From assembly GCA_963830565.1 (NCBI GenBank), contig CAWHMO010000017.1, positions 1 to 64,000 on the forward strand: DNA of 64,000 nt, given 5' to 3'. A program made the position numbers and the translations under genes. Each line of letters opens with the position of its first letter. Positions within the stretch are counted from its first letter, which is position 1. The notes below the pieces were generated by a model. It was not told where the DNA came from. It worked only from the letters and a program-made list of their open reading frames with translations, and made no database searches. Shown one piece after another: positions 1-11,545 of this stretch. The DNA is from DATFDN01 sp963830565. GTDB taxonomy: Bacteria > Pseudomonadota > Alphaproteobacteria > Acetobacterales > Acetobacteraceae.

Positions 1-35
1 GTGGGTCGGTGGTTCGAGTCCACCAGGGCGCGCCA
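1..35 (+). tRNA. tRNA 3' end (partial), probably tRNA-Arg
   Basis: The first 35 bases look like the 3' part of a tRNA cut by the window edge. There is a T-arm with a 5-bp stem GGTGG/CCACC around the loop TTCGAGT, then a seven-base acceptor strand AGGGCGC, a discriminator G and an encoded CCA. The acceptor strand implies a 5' end GCGCCCT, which matches alphaproteobacterial tRNA-Arg (UCU) genes as I remember them. The anticodon is outside the window, so the isotype is an inference. Confidence 0.7.
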
Positions 36-382
36 GCATTGACTATCGGGTGATGCGCCATTCAACACCGTCAGCCCGTATGGCCCCACGATCGACAGCT
101 TTGGCGGCAGAGCGATGACCTGCAGCGTGGGATCGAGGGCGCGTCCCGCGACCGCGGACCGGAATCGGCGCGACATGGATCCCTAATCCCTCGAGCAACC
201 CAGTCAATGTCACCTCCGCGAGATTGAGGTTCTGCAGCCAGCTGTCGCTGTCCAGGTTCCATCCACTCGTCATTGCTGTCTGCCGCTTCTGCGCCGACCA
301 GCCGATCATCGCCGCGAACGAGGGCAGCCGGCGAGGCCCCGGCAACCGCTCTATGCGCGAGTATACGGCGGTCAATAGTCGC
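36..382. other. Intergenic stretch with no recognisable gene
   Basis: Between the tRNA end and the SMP-30-like gene I recognise no gene. A minus-strand open frame runs through it, continuing antisense into the neighbouring gene, but shows no family motif and no convincing ribosome binding site. Because it lies directly 3' of a tRNA it could be a degraded integration site. Nothing in it proves that. Confidence 0.4.
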
Positions 383-1387
383 CTAATCGGTCCCCTGGAG
401 CGGCACTGCATAGACGCGGAACGGCTGGGGCTTGCCCGCCTTCGGATCGAACAGAGCGGTGAGCTGGCCCTCGGCCACCCAGGCGACATTGCCTACCTGA
501 ACTACGGATACCGGTGTCTTGTAGCCGCTCTTGAGCACATCGATCTTGGCGTGGTCGCCATCGACGGTGACGCGGTCCAGCTTCCCCGTGCCCTCGATCA
601 TCAGCAGAGTATCGGTGCCCAGCTTGCGCATTCCGTCGCAGAGCGCGACCGGCTGCGACGGCTGCAACTGCGTGACCTTTCCCGCGCTGCCGTCGCTGTT
701 CACGCCAATCCGGAACAGGGCATTCCCGTTGTAGAGGTTCACGTAAAGATTGCCATCACCGCCGAACGCGATTCCGTCGAGTGCCGCGCCGTCCTTGACC
801 GTGAAGCGGCCATCTGTCGCCCATATCTCGAATGCCGCAGCACCAGGCCTCAACCGCAACACATGCGGGTTGAACGAGTCCGTCACGTAGGCAGCGCCGT
901 CCGGTCCTATGGCGATATCGTTGCACAGCGTGCGCTCGCCAGGCAGCGGCACGCTGCCCTTCGGGGTCCCGCTTTTCAGATCGAACGACTTGAGTGCTAC
1001 CGGCTTTCGGCCGCCTGGTATGTTAACCCCCGCCGCCGAGAAGTCGCTGGAGCATGCCCAGAGCGTCCCGGATCGTTCGTCGGCCAGCACCCCGAGAACC
1101 GACATCATTCCGTTCGTACCCGGCTTGATCCACATCTCCGCCGTCGATGCACCCGGGGCCGCCCGGTAGATCGCCCCCTGTCCCAGGCTGCCGATGATCA
1201 GGGTTCCGTCCGAGGTAGCCGTGAGGCTCTCAGGAAATACGCGGTCGCCAGGGATCGTGACGTCGGAAGGCATGGCGGCGGCGCGGAGTGGACCACAGCT
1301 CAATGCGAGCAGCCCGAGCGCCAACGCAGCCGATGTTGCCGAATCCCGCGCGACCGCCGCACGACCCCCAATGTATCGCAGCTTCAC
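383..1387 (-). CDS. Secreted SMP-30/gluconolactonase-like beta-propeller protein
   Basis: A 334-residue protein that probably folds as a six-bladed SMP-30/strictosidine-synthase-like propeller. Repeated segments such as FPESLTATSDGTLIIG, CNDIAIGPDGAAYVTD and LDGIAFGGDGNLYVN are typical blade motifs. The first 40 or so residues hold a hydrophobic segment ending near a likely signal-peptidase site, suggesting export. The start is taken as GTG at the right end because GGGAGGACACA directly precedes it. The family includes lactonases and other hydrolases; the substrate cannot be deduced. It stands downstream of the MBL-fold gene with an aldehyde dehydrogenase relic between them. Confidence 0.75.
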   Translation of the reverse strand: MKLRYIGGRAAVARDSATSAALALGLLALSCGPLRAAAMPSDVTIPGDRVFPESLTATSDGTLIIGSLGQGAIYRAAPGASTAEMWIKPGTNGMMSVLGVLADERSGTLWACSSDFSAAGVNIPGGRKPVALKSFDLKSGTPKGSVPLPGERTLCNDIAIGPDGAAYVTDSFNPHVLRLRPGAAAFEIWATDGRFTVKDGAALDGIAFGGDGNLYVNLYNGNALFRIGVNSDGSAGKVTQLQPSQPVALCDGMRKLGTDTLLMIEGTGKLDRVTVDGDHAKIDVLKSGYKTPVSVVQVGNVAWVAEGQLTALFDPKAGKPQPFRVYAVPLQGTD

Positions 1388-1532
1388 TGTGTCCTCCCGT
1401 CGTCTCGTTTTCCGTTGTCGGCAAGTCCATCTGCCAACATTGGCGACAAAGCCGACCAGCGCTGATCCGCCCAGCGGGAAGCAGGCGGCTCGGATCAGGC
1501 CGCCAGCCGGTTTAGCGGTGGTCGCATCCCTC

Positions 1533-1731
1533 CTACGCCGTCCGGATATCGACGGCCTTCACGTTAAGGTATTCCTCCAGGCCGCGCGTTCGACGAACAG
1601 CCGTGTGCCGGCGCTGCAGATCTGCCCGGAGATGGCGAACACCGCCATGCCGGCGCCCGGCACGGCCCATTCCAGATCGGCATCGGCAAACACGATGTCG
1701 GGCGACTGCCTGCCGCTCGGGCCAGCTCAGG
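1533..1731 (-). pseudogene. Aldehyde dehydrogenase relic
   Basis: On the minus strand, pieces of an NAD(P)-dependent aldehyde dehydrogenase are readable in shifting frames. A segment like SPDIVFADADLEWAVPG leads into SGQICSAGTRLFVER, which carries the catalytic cysteine region. It is followed immediately by LEEYLNVKAV, which resembles the extreme C-terminus of these enzymes (usually 150-200 residues further on), then a TAG stop. The N-terminal half is absent and an internal deletion plus at least one frameshift are needed, so this is a dead fragment. Confidence 0.75.
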
Positions 1732-1734
1732 ACG

Positions 1735-2520
1735 TCACGCTCGTACGGGCCGTCCGGCATCGGGACCTCTGATGGTCAGCTCGAACCGCGTGGTCGTTTC
1801 CAGGTCGTCATCGAACCAGGCGGTGATCGCCGCTTCGCGGTGGCCCACGAAGCTGGGGCGGCCGTCGGCGTCGAGGACCATCGGCAGGTCGTGGCCGGGG
1901 ACCAGCAGCGTGCCGGGGCGGCGGCGCCAGAGCGCCCACATGCGCTCGATCGAGGCTGCGGTCACCGCCGGGTCGTAGGTCATGTCGGCGGCGCGGGTCA
2001 GCAGCTCGGCGCGGTTCTTGGCGGCGTCGCCGGTAAAGATCACGTCGCGCTCGGCGCCGTGCAGCATGAACATCAGGTGGCCCGGCGTATGCCCCGGCGA
2101 GTCGAGCGCGACCAGACCGGGCAGCACCTCCTCGCCGTCGCGGACCAGGTGCACGCTCGGGGCGCCACGCAGCTCGCGGATGTAGAGCTCGGGGACGGGC
2201 GTGCGGCCCCAGGGCTCGTTGATCGCCCAGTCGAGTTCCTTCGCGCCGATCCAGATCCGGGCCTTGTCGAACAGCACCCAATTGATGGCATGGTCATGAT
2301 GGGCGTGGGTGAGAACGACATCCGTTACCTGCTCCGGCGCCAGCCCGTGGCGGGCGAGGCCGGCGAGCAGCAGCGGGCGGTGGCTGAACGTCCCGGCGTC
2401 GATCAGCGCGACCCGTCCGGCGCCGTGCAGCAGCGCGATGGTGCTCCAGCCCAGGCCGCCATGGCAGACCGACTTGCCCGGGTAGCCCTGCACGAGGATG
2501 TCGAGCCGGTAGTCCTCCAT
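1735..2520 (-). CDS. MBL-fold metallo-hydrolase (lactonase-like)
   Basis: A 261-residue metallo-beta-lactamase-fold enzyme. The metal-binding motif THAHHDH is visible about one third in, followed by SPGHTPGHL (third-metal histidine) and TGDAAKN (bridging aspartate), then VPGHD near the C-terminus. This full set implies a competent dinuclear metal site. Layout and length resemble N-acyl-homoserine-lactone lactonase-like enzymes, but the substrate is not established. The ATG lies 4 bases downstream of the glmS stop on the same strand, so it is probably co-transcribed with glmU-glmS. Confidence 0.8.
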   Translation of the reverse strand: MEDYRLDILVQGYPGKSVCHGGLGWSTIALLHGAGRVALIDAGTFSHRPLLLAGLARHGLAPEQVTDVVLTHAHHDHAINWVLFDKARIWIGAKELDWAINEPWGRTPVPELYIRELRGAPSVHLVRDGEEVLPGLVALDSPGHTPGHLMFMLHGAERDVIFTGDAAKNRAELLTRAADMTYDPAVTAASIERMWALWRRRPGTLLVPGHDLPMVLDADGRPSFVGHREAAITAWFDDDLETTTRFELTIRGPDAGRPVRA

Positions 2521-2524
2521 GGCG

Positions 2525-4348
2525 CTATTCCACGGTGACGGACTTGGCGAGGTTGCGCGGCTGATCGACGTCGGTGCCCTTCAGCACCGCGACCTGGTAG
2601 GCGAGCAGCTGCACCGGGATGGCATAGAGGATCGGCGCCACGAACGGATCGACCTCGGGCAGCACCACGGTGGCCGCGGCGATGCCGCGCAGCTTGGCGG
2701 CGCCGGCGGCGTCGCTGAACACGATCACCTGGCCGCCACGGGCCGCCGCTTCCTGCAAATTGGAGGCGGTCTTCTCGAACAACGGCCCCGACGGCGCGAT
2801 GGCGACCACCGGCACGGCGGGGTCGATCAGTGCGATCGGCCCGTGCTTCATCTCGCCCGCCGCGTAACCCTCGGCGTGGATATAGCTGATCTCCTTCAAT
2901 TTCAGCGCGCCTTCCAACGCGATCGGGAAGCAATTGCCGCGGCCAAGGTAGAGCACGTCGCGCGCCTTGGCGATCCGCGCGGCGATCTCCTGGATCGCCT
3001 CGCCGTTTTCCAGCACCTCGGCCGCCCGGCTCGGCACCTCCAGGAGCGCGGCGGTCATGGCCGCCTCCTCGGCTTGCGTAATGGCCCCGCGCGCCCGTCC
3101 GGCGGCCAGGGCGAGGCAGGCGAGCACCGAGAGCTGGGCGGTGAACGCCTTGGTGCTGGCGACGCCGATCTCGGGTCCGGCCACGGTCTCCAGCACCGCC
3201 TCGCTTTCGCGCGCCATTGTGCTCTCGGGCACGTTGACGATGGACAGCACGCGTTGGCCCTGGTCGCGCATGTAGCGCAGCGCCGCCAGGGTATCGGCGG
3301 TCTCGCCGGACTGGCTGACCAGCAGCCCCAGCCCGCCGCGCGACATCGGCGGCGTGCGGTAGCGGAACTCGCTAGCGACGTCGCCGTCGGTCGGGATGCG
3401 TGCCATCGCCTCGAACCACCAGCGGCCAACCAGACCGGCGTAGAAGGCCGAGCCGCAGGCGCTGACGGTGATGCGCTCGATCTCGGCCAGCTCGAAGGGC
3501 AGCGCGGGGAGGGTCACGGCGCGGGTCGCGGGGTTGACCATGCGGTGGAGCGTGTCGCCGATCACCGCCGGATGCTCGTGCAGCTCCTTTTCCATGAAGT
3601 GGCGGAAATTGCCCTTGCCGATCGCCGCACCCGTGAGCCGGGTGAGCTTCACCTCGCGGGCCGTTTCCTCACCGGTCGCGTCGAAGAAGCGCGCGCCCTT
3701 GCGGTCCACCACCGTCCAGTCGCCGTCGCGCATATAGGCGATGCGTCTTGTCAGCGGCGCGAGGGCGAGGGCGTCGGAACCCACGAACATCTCGTCCTCG
3801 CCGAAGCCCACGGCGAGCGGGGCGCCGTTCTGCGCGCCCACGATCAACTCAGGGTGGCCCGCGAAGATCATCGCCAGCGCATAGGCGCCCTGCAATCTCT
3901 TGAAGGCGGCTCCGGCCGCGGCGACGGGGTCCATGCCGCGCCTGAGGTTCAGGTCCACGAGCTGCGCCACCGTCTCGGTGTCGGTCTCGGTGGAGAACTC
4001 CTGACCCTCGGATTCCAACTCGGCGCGCAATTCGGCGTGGTTCTCGATAATGCCGTTATGCACGACCGAGACCCGGGCGGTGCCGTGCGGATGGGCGTTG
4101 CCCTCGGTCGGCGCGCCATGCGTCGCCCAGCGCGTGTGGCCGATGCCGATGGTGCCGGGAAGCGGCGCGCGCTCCAGCGCAGCGGCGAGGTTGCCGAGCT
4201 TGCCCTCGGCCCGCCGGCGCTCGATGTGGCCGTTGACCAGGGTCGCCACCCCGGCGCTGTCATAGCCGCGATATTCGAGCCGGCGCAGCGCCTCAACCAC
4301 GAGCGGTGCTGCCGGGCGCGATCCGATCACACCGATGATGCCGCACAT
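2525..4348 (-). CDS. glmS: Glutamine--fructose-6-phosphate aminotransferase (isomerizing)
   Basis: A complete 607-residue GlmS, which makes glucosamine-6-phosphate from fructose-6-phosphate and glutamine for peptidoglycan and lipopolysaccharide synthesis in the cytoplasm. The N-terminal MCGIIGVIG supplies the catalytic Cys1 of the glutaminase domain. HTRWATHG follows near residue 85, and two SIS isomerase domains contain SACGSAFYAG, SQSGETADTLAAL and STKAFTAQ. It ends DQPRNLAKSVTVE, the family's usual C-terminus. AAGGAGAG precedes the ATG inside the end of glmU, and only 4 bases separate the genes, indicating translation from a glmU-glmS message. Confidence 0.97.
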   Translation of the reverse strand: MCGIIGVIGSRPAAPLVVEALRRLEYRGYDSAGVATLVNGHIERRRAEGKLGNLAAALERAPLPGTIGIGHTRWATHGAPTEGNAHPHGTARVSVVHNGIIENHAELRAELESEGQEFSTETDTETVAQLVDLNLRRGMDPVAAAGAAFKRLQGAYALAMIFAGHPELIVGAQNGAPLAVGFGEDEMFVGSDALALAPLTRRIAYMRDGDWTVVDRKGARFFDATGEETAREVKLTRLTGAAIGKGNFRHFMEKELHEHPAVIGDTLHRMVNPATRAVTLPALPFELAEIERITVSACGSAFYAGLVGRWWFEAMARIPTDGDVASEFRYRTPPMSRGGLGLLVSQSGETADTLAALRYMRDQGQRVLSIVNVPESTMARESEAVLETVAGPEIGVASTKAFTAQLSVLACLALAAGRARGAITQAEEAAMTAALLEVPSRAAEVLENGEAIQEIAARIAKARDVLYLGRGNCFPIALEGALKLKEISYIHAEGYAAGEMKHGPIALIDPAVPVVAIAPSGPLFEKTASNLQEAAARGGQVIVFSDAAGAAKLRGIAAATVVLPEVDPFVAPILYAIPVQLLAYQVAVLKGTDVDQPRNLAKSVTVE

Positions 4349-4352
4349 ACTT

Positions 4353-5672
4353 TCAACTCTCCTTTCGTTGCCGCCGCGCCCGGAAGGCGGCGGCGCCGCC
4401 GGGCTTCTCGGTCTGCTGGCCGCGCGCGGTCGCCAGAGCGTCGGCGCTCACGTCGCGGGTGATGACGCTGCCCGCGCCCACAATCGCGCCGTCGCCGACG
4501 GACACCGGGGCCACCAGGGCAGTGTCCGAGCCGATGAAGGTATTGGCGCCGATGCGCGTGCGATGCTTGGCAAAGCCGTCATAGTTGCAGGTGATCGTGC
4601 CGGCGCCGATGTTGCTGCCCGCGCCCACCTCGGCGTCACCCAAATAGGTGAGGTGGTTCGCCTTGGCGCCGGCGCCCAGCGCGGTCGCCTTCAGCTCCAC
4701 GAAATTGCCGACATGCACGCCCCGGCTCAGCACGGTGCCGGGACGCAGGCGGGCGAACGGGCCGATGACGCAGTCCTCGCCCACGGTGGCGCCTTCCAGG
4801 TGGCTGAACGGGCGGATCTCCGTGCCTCGCCCGATCCGCACGCCGGGGCCGAGCACCACGTTCGGGCCGATCGTGATGTCGTTTGCCAGCTCGGTGTCAG
4901 CACTGAGGAACACCGACCCGGGATCGGTCATCGTCACACCCGCCTCGAATGCCGCCTCGCGCAGCCAGTCCTGGACCGTGGCCTCGGCGGCGGCGAGCTC
5001 GGCGCGGGAGTTGATCCCGGCAAGCTCCGCCGCCGGCGCCTCCACGGCCGCGACGCGTTCGCCCTCCGCACGGGCCAGGGCCACGACATCGGGCAGGTAG
5101 AACTCGCCCTGTGCGTTGTCGGCGCGCACCGCGGCCAGCCAGCAGCGCATGTCGTCGGCCGCCGCGCACAGCACGCCGCCGTTGCAGAGCGTGATCGCCC
5201 GCTGCTCGGCGGTCGCATCGGCGTATTCGATGACCCGATCGACGGCGGTGCCCGCCATGATGACGCGGCCGTAGCGGTCGGGATCGGCCCGGCGGCTGAC
5301 GAGTAGCGCCAGCGCCGCGTCGCCCTGGGCGCGGCGGTCGAGGAGGCGACGGAGGGTATCCGGCCGGATCAGCGGGTTATCGGCATAGAGGATCGCGACC
5401 TCGCCCTCGCCGAATTGCGCCTCTGCCTGGCGTGCGGCATGGGCCGTCCCGAGGCGCTCGGCCTGCACCACGCTGGGGTGCGGGTCGGCGAGGCGGGAGA
5501 TGGCCTCCATGCCCGGCCCGACCACGACCACGATGCGGTCGAACACTGCCTCGCAGCTCGCGAGGAGGTGGCGCAGCATGGGGCGCCCGGCGATCGGATG
5601 CAGCGCCTTGGGCAGCGCGGAGTTCATTCGGCTGCCTAACCCGGCGGCCAGGATGACGGCGGTGGCGGGCAT
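4353..5672 (-). CDS. glmU: Bifunctional GlmU: glucosamine-1-P acetyltransferase / UDP-GlcNAc pyrophosphorylase
   Basis: A 439-residue bifunctional enzyme giving UDP-N-acetylglucosamine. The N-terminal nucleotidyltransferase starts VILAAGLGSRMNSALPKALH. The C-terminal half is a left-handed beta-helix of hexapeptide repeats with GNFVELKATALG, GAGTITCNYDG and IGSDTALVAPV, where acetyl transfer occurs. The frame stays open far upstream, but the start is set at ATG 5672 because AAGGAGGCGTG directly precedes it and homology begins there. It lies first in a glmU-glmS-MBL run, opposite the gph gene. It is slightly shorter than the E. coli enzyme (456 residues). Confidence 0.95.
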   Translation of the reverse strand: MPATAVILAAGLGSRMNSALPKALHPIAGRPMLRHLLASCEAVFDRIVVVVGPGMEAISRLADPHPSVVQAERLGTAHAARQAEAQFGEGEVAILYADNPLIRPDTLRRLLDRRAQGDAALALLVSRRADPDRYGRVIMAGTAVDRVIEYADATAEQRAITLCNGGVLCAAADDMRCWLAAVRADNAQGEFYLPDVVALARAEGERVAAVEAPAAELAGINSRAELAAAEATVQDWLREAAFEAGVTMTDPGSVFLSADTELANDITIGPNVVLGPGVRIGRGTEIRPFSHLEGATVGEDCVIGPFARLRPGTVLSRGVHVGNFVELKATALGAGAKANHLTYLGDAEVGAGSNIGAGTITCNYDGFAKHRTRIGANTFIGSDTALVAPVSVGDGAIVGAGSVITRDVSADALATARGQQTEKPGGAAAFRARRQRKES

Positions 5673-5698
5673 CACGCCTCCTTGACTTCTTCTGACAT

Positions 5699-5728
5699 CG
5701 GGTAGCGGGCAGCGCAAGCCCGTGTCAA
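5699..5728 (-). promoter_or_regulatory. Possible promoter for glmU-glmS
   Basis: On the minus strand, TTGACA (5728-5723) is followed after 18 bases by TACCCG (5704-5699), about 27 bases ahead of the glmU start codon. The -35 element is a perfect match to the sigma-70 consensus and the -10 is weak, as is common in high-GC alphaproteobacteria. The assignment rests only on pattern and position. Confidence 0.35.
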
Positions 5729-5788
5729 AGCAAGAGCGTAACAGGCCGATCACTTTGCTGACGGAAGCGGGAGCGACGGAGGCGGCGC

Positions 5789-6533
5789 GTGACGGAGCCG
5801 GGGAAGCCCACCCTGCTGCTGGACCTCGACGGCACGCTGATCGAACTCCGCGCCCGATCTGATGGCGGCGCTGAACCGCCTGATGGCGAGGCGCGGGTTG
5901 GCCATCTTCTCCCGCGCGGAGACGGCGGCCATGGTGGGCGACGGCCTCCAACGCCTGGTCGAACGCGCCTGCGCCGCGCGCGGGCGAGTGGCCGACGAGC
6001 AGGACGTGGCCAGCTTCACGGCCGACTACGCCCGCAACGGCGCGCTCGCGACGCGCCCGTTCCCGGAAGTGGCGGAGACCCTCGGCGCGCTGCGCCAGGC
6101 CGGCTGGCGACTCGCGATCTGCACCAACAAGCTGGAGGAGCTGGCCCGCCAACTGCTTGCTGCCTTCCGGCTGGCCGAGTTGTTCGACGCGGTGGGCGGG
6201 GGCGACAGCTTTCCGGTCCGCAAACCCGACCCGGCGCATTTGCTGGCGACGCTGCGCGCCAGCGGCGGGTCGCCGGAGCACGCGGTCATGGTAGGCGATC
6301 ACCGCAACGACGTGCTGGCGGCGCGCGGCGCGGGGCTGGCGTGCGTCTTCGCGGGTTGGGGCTACGGGACGCCGGAGATGGCCGCTGAGGCCGATGCGGT
6401 GGCGACGCGGTTCGCCGATCTGCCGGACGTGGCGGCGCGGCTGCTACGGCGGCCCTCACCCAACCCTCTCCCTCGGGGAAAGGGTCGGGGAGAGGAGGCT
6501 AGCTCGCGCGAAGGTGGGTTCAAGCAATCATGA
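5789..6533 (+). pseudogene. gph: Phosphoglycolate phosphatase-like HAD hydrolase, frameshifted
   Basis: A HAD-family phosphatase of the Gph type. The N-terminus LLLDLDGTLI carries the nucleophile Asp. The rest follows in another frame from DLMAALNRLMARRGL on, with ICTNKLE (motif II), VRKPDPAHL (motif III Lys) and MVGDHRNDVLAA (motif IV). One extra A near 5844 (CGAACTCC where CGACTCC restores DLDGTLIDSAPDLMAAL) breaks the frame. The GTG start is preceded by GGAGGCGGCGC. The last ~25 residues (SPNPLPRGKGRGEE...) are translated from a palindromic repeat. Everything else looks functional, so a sequencing error or very recent mutation is likely. Confidence 0.8.
6453..6495. repeat. Palindromic REP-like repeat, type 1
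   Basis: A copy of the 'CCCTCACCCAACCCTCTCCC ... GGGAGAGG' palindrome found several times in this window. It overlaps the 3' end of gph and supplies the final codons of that reading frame. Confidence 0.75.
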
Positions 6534-6609
6534 CATCGGGGATCGCGCCGGCCATTGCCGCTGATTCTCGAGCACCCTTATAACCCTCGCAACGACGGAG
6601 ATCGCGCAG

Positions 6610-6906
6610 ATGACGAAAATCCGCTTCCTGACCGCCGCCGCGGCCTTAGGCATGCTGGGCAGCCTGGCCTACAGCCCGCCGGCCAGCGCGATTGGCTGCA
6701 TTAGCGGCGGCGCGGCGGGTGCCGTGGCCGGTCACATGGCCCATCATGGCGTACTCGGTGCCCTCGGCGGCTGTATCGCCGGGCATGAGGCGCATAAATA
6801 CCAGAAGCGGCGGGAGATGCGGGCAAGCGAGCAGCAATCCGAGCCTTCTTCGTCGTATACCCAGTCGCAATCCCCGCAAGACAACGGCCCGAGCGCGCCG
6901 AGGTAG
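6610..6906 (+). CDS. Small secreted glycine/alanine-rich protein
   Basis: A 98-residue protein with a clear signal peptide (positively charged MTKIR, hydrophobic core, PPASA cleavage-like site near residue 27). The mature part starts with a short glycine/alanine and histidine-rich stretch resembling a glycine-zipper (GGAAGAVAGHMAHHG ... LGGCIAGHEAHK), then a polar Ser/Gln-rich tail. Two cysteines (CISGG, GGCIAG) could form a disulfide. GGAGATCGCGCAG precedes the ATG. Probably a periplasmic or envelope-associated protein; I do not recognise a specific family. It converges on the atp operon. Confidence 0.6.
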   Translation: MTKIRFLTAAAALGMLGSLAYSPPASAIGCISGGAAGAVAGHMAHHGVLGALGGCIAGHEAHKYQKRREMRASEQQSEPSSSYTQSQSPQDNGPSAPR

Positions 6907-6930
6907 CGGCGGGAAGTGACGCGAGCCCGG

Positions 6931-6962
6931 CTCCACCTCGCCCGCGCGCGGGCGAGGTGGAG
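6931..6962. terminator. Perfect 32-base palindrome between convergent genes
   Basis: A perfect inverted repeat with 16-base arms (CTCCACCTCGCCCGCG and its complement) lies between the small secreted gene and the end of atpC, which converge here. It can form a very stable hairpin on either strand and is a good candidate for a bidirectional terminator, although no T-run follows. Confidence 0.6.
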
Positions 6963-6983
6963 CCGATCGAAGACGGCTGGGCG

Positions 6984-7390
6984 CTAACCTCCCTCGATCG
7001 CCTCCAGCATCGCGCGTGCCGCCTGGACCCGATCCTGCGCCAATGCCTCGGTCTCGTTGTCGGTCTTGTCGGCGGCCTCGTAGGCCGCCTCGGCCTCGGC
7101 GAGGCGACGCTCGGCATCGGGGCGCGCGATCTCGCCGACCGGGCGGGCGTCGGTCGCCAGCACCGTGCAGCGTTCCGGAGTGATCTCGGCGAAGCCGCCC
7201 GATACGAACAGCCGGTCGGTGATCTGATCGTCCTGGTAGAGCGCGATCACGCCGCCGCGCAGCATGACGATCATCGGCGTGTGGCCCTCCAGCACGCCAA
7301 GCTCGCCCTCCGAGCCGGGAAGCACCGCCATGTCCACCGGGCGCGACAGCAGCAGCTTCTCCGGGCTGACGATGTCAAGCGCGATCGGCA

Positions 7391-7391
<1 letters not shown>
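6984..7391 (-). CDS. atpC: F1F0 ATP synthase epsilon subunit
   Basis: A 135-residue epsilon subunit, the rotor-associated regulatory subunit of F1. The N-terminal beta-sandwich shows IVSPEKLLLSRPVDMAVLPGSEGELGVLEGHTP in two parts, typical of the family. The C-terminal helical region (AERRLAEAEAAYEAA and onward) is the inhibitory helical hairpin. Its ATG overlaps the atpD stop by one base (TGATG), indicating translational coupling. It is the last gene of the minus-strand atpHAGDC operon. Confidence 0.95.
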
Positions 7392-8854
<1,463 letters not shown>

Positions 8855-8910
8855 CAGTTGCTCCTGTTAATTTGTGGCGCCGGAGTTTGTCCGGCGGCTG
8901 CGCCACGATC

Positions 8911-8994
8911 GTCATGGCCGGACTTGTTCCGGCCATCCACGCCTTGCGTTCCGGGGTAGAAGGCGTGGATGCCCGTGACAAGCACGGGCATGAC
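8911..8994. repeat. Paired palindromic repeat, type 2, between atpG and atpD
   Basis: Two inverted palindromic units flank a short spacer. The left unit reads GTCATGGCCGGACTTGTTCC and onward, and the right ends ACAAGCACGGGCATGAC. The inner GCCTT/AAGGC arms also pair, so the whole forms a cloverleaf-like BIME. Similar pairs occur at about 19.4, 31.3 and 60.5 kb. Confidence 0.8.
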
Positions 8995-9014
8995 GGTAGA
9001 GGGCGCGAACTGCA

Positions 9015-9899
9015 TCAGAGCGCCTCGGCGCCCGAGATGATCTCGATCAGTTCCCTGGTGATGTTGGCCTGGCGGGCGCGATTGTAGTTCAGCGTCAGCC
9101 GCTTGATCATGTCGCCGGCGTTGCGGGTTGCGTTGTCCATCGCGGTCATGCGCGCGCCGTGCTCGCCGGCCGAGCTTTCCAGCATCGCGCGGTAGATCTG
9201 GATAGCGAGGTTCTGCGGCAGCAGGCGGGCCAGGATGGTCTCCTCGTCGGGTTCAAACTCGTACACCGCGCCGCCGAGCGCGTCCGCTCCCGCGCCACCC
9301 TCCGGGATTGGCGCCGGCACGAGCCGCTGCTCGGTCACGATCTGCGCGATGACGGACTGGAAGCGGTTGTAGACGATGGTGACGACATCGACCTCGCCAG
9401 CCGCCAGCATCGCGGTGACGCGCTGCGCGACGTCCTCGGCGTCGGAGAACTCGATGCGCTTCTTGCCGGCATAGCTTACGTCGCCGGCGAAGCGGCTGGC
9501 CAGCTCGCGGCGCAGATAGTCGCGGCCCTTGCGTCCGACGGCAAGGATCTTCACCGTCCTGCCCTCCGCCTCCAGCCGGCGCGCGAGGGTGCGGGTCGCG
9601 CGCCCAATGCTGGCGTTGAAGGCACCGGCAAGGCCGCGATCCGCGGTGACGGGAATCAACAAATGCACCCGGTCGTTGCCGGTTCCGACCAGCAACCGCG
9701 GAGCGCCGGGGCTGTCCGCGACCGAGGCGGCGAGCGCGCCCAGTATCCGCTCCATCCGCACGGCATAGGGCCGCGCGGCCTCGGCCTGCGCCTGCGCGCG
9801 GCGCAACTTGGAGGCGGCGACCATCTTCATGGCCGAGGTGATCTTCTGCGTGGAGCGGACGCTGTTGATGCGGGTCCGCAGGTCTTTCAGGCTAGGCAT
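9015..9899 (-). CDS. atpG: F1F0 ATP synthase gamma subunit
   Basis: A 294-residue gamma subunit, the central rotor shaft of F1. The N-terminal MPSLKDLRTRINSVRSTQKI and KMVAASKLRRAQ, and the C-terminal RMTAMDNATRNAGDMI with LTLNYNRARQANITREL, are family signatures. The frame is open upstream, but that extension is translated from a palindromic repeat. ATG 9899, preceded by GCGAGGGAATGCG, is therefore chosen. It belongs to the atp operon between atpA and atpD. Confidence 0.95.
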   Translation of the reverse strand: MPSLKDLRTRINSVRSTQKITSAMKMVAASKLRRAQAQAEAARPYAVRMERILGALAASVADSPGAPRLLVGTGNDRVHLLIPVTADRGLAGAFNASIGRATRTLARRLEAEGRTVKILAVGRKGRDYLRRELASRFAGDVSYAGKKRIEFSDAEDVAQRVTAMLAAGEVDVVTIVYNRFQSVIAQIVTEQRLVPAPIPEGGAGADALGGAVYEFEPDEETILARLLPQNLAIQIYRAMLESSAGEHGARMTAMDNATRNAGDMIKRLTLNYNRARQANITRELIEIISGAEAL

Positions 9900-9908
9900 C
9901 GCATTCCC

Positions 9909-10009
9909 TCGCCCCGGCCCTCTCCCAGATGGAGAAGGAGTGTTGTTCGCGTCGACATTGCCCACCCCGCCCCCTCTCCCGCTTGGGGAAGAGGGTTGGG
10001 GTAAGGGCC
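9909..10009. repeat. Two type 1 palindromic repeats between atpA and atpG
   Basis: Two copies of the CCCTCTCCC-type palindrome: one at 9909-9940 (GGCCCTCTCCCAGATGGAGA) and a better one at 9970-10009 (CCCTCTCCCGCTTGGGGAAG and onward). They fill nearly all of the spacer between atpA and atpG. Confidence 0.7.
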
Positions 10010-10011
10010 GC

Positions 10012-11544
<1,533 letters not shown>

Positions 11545-11545
11545 A

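Noticed and set aside
2519..4462. A 647-codon plus-strand open frame opposite glmS
   Set aside because: It is a GC-bias shadow: the antisense is the fully conserved glmS and the frame has no domain or start signal.
5673..6302. A ~210-residue N-terminal extension of GlmU
   Set aside because: The extension is antisense to gph. The Shine-Dalgarno and homology put the start at 5672.
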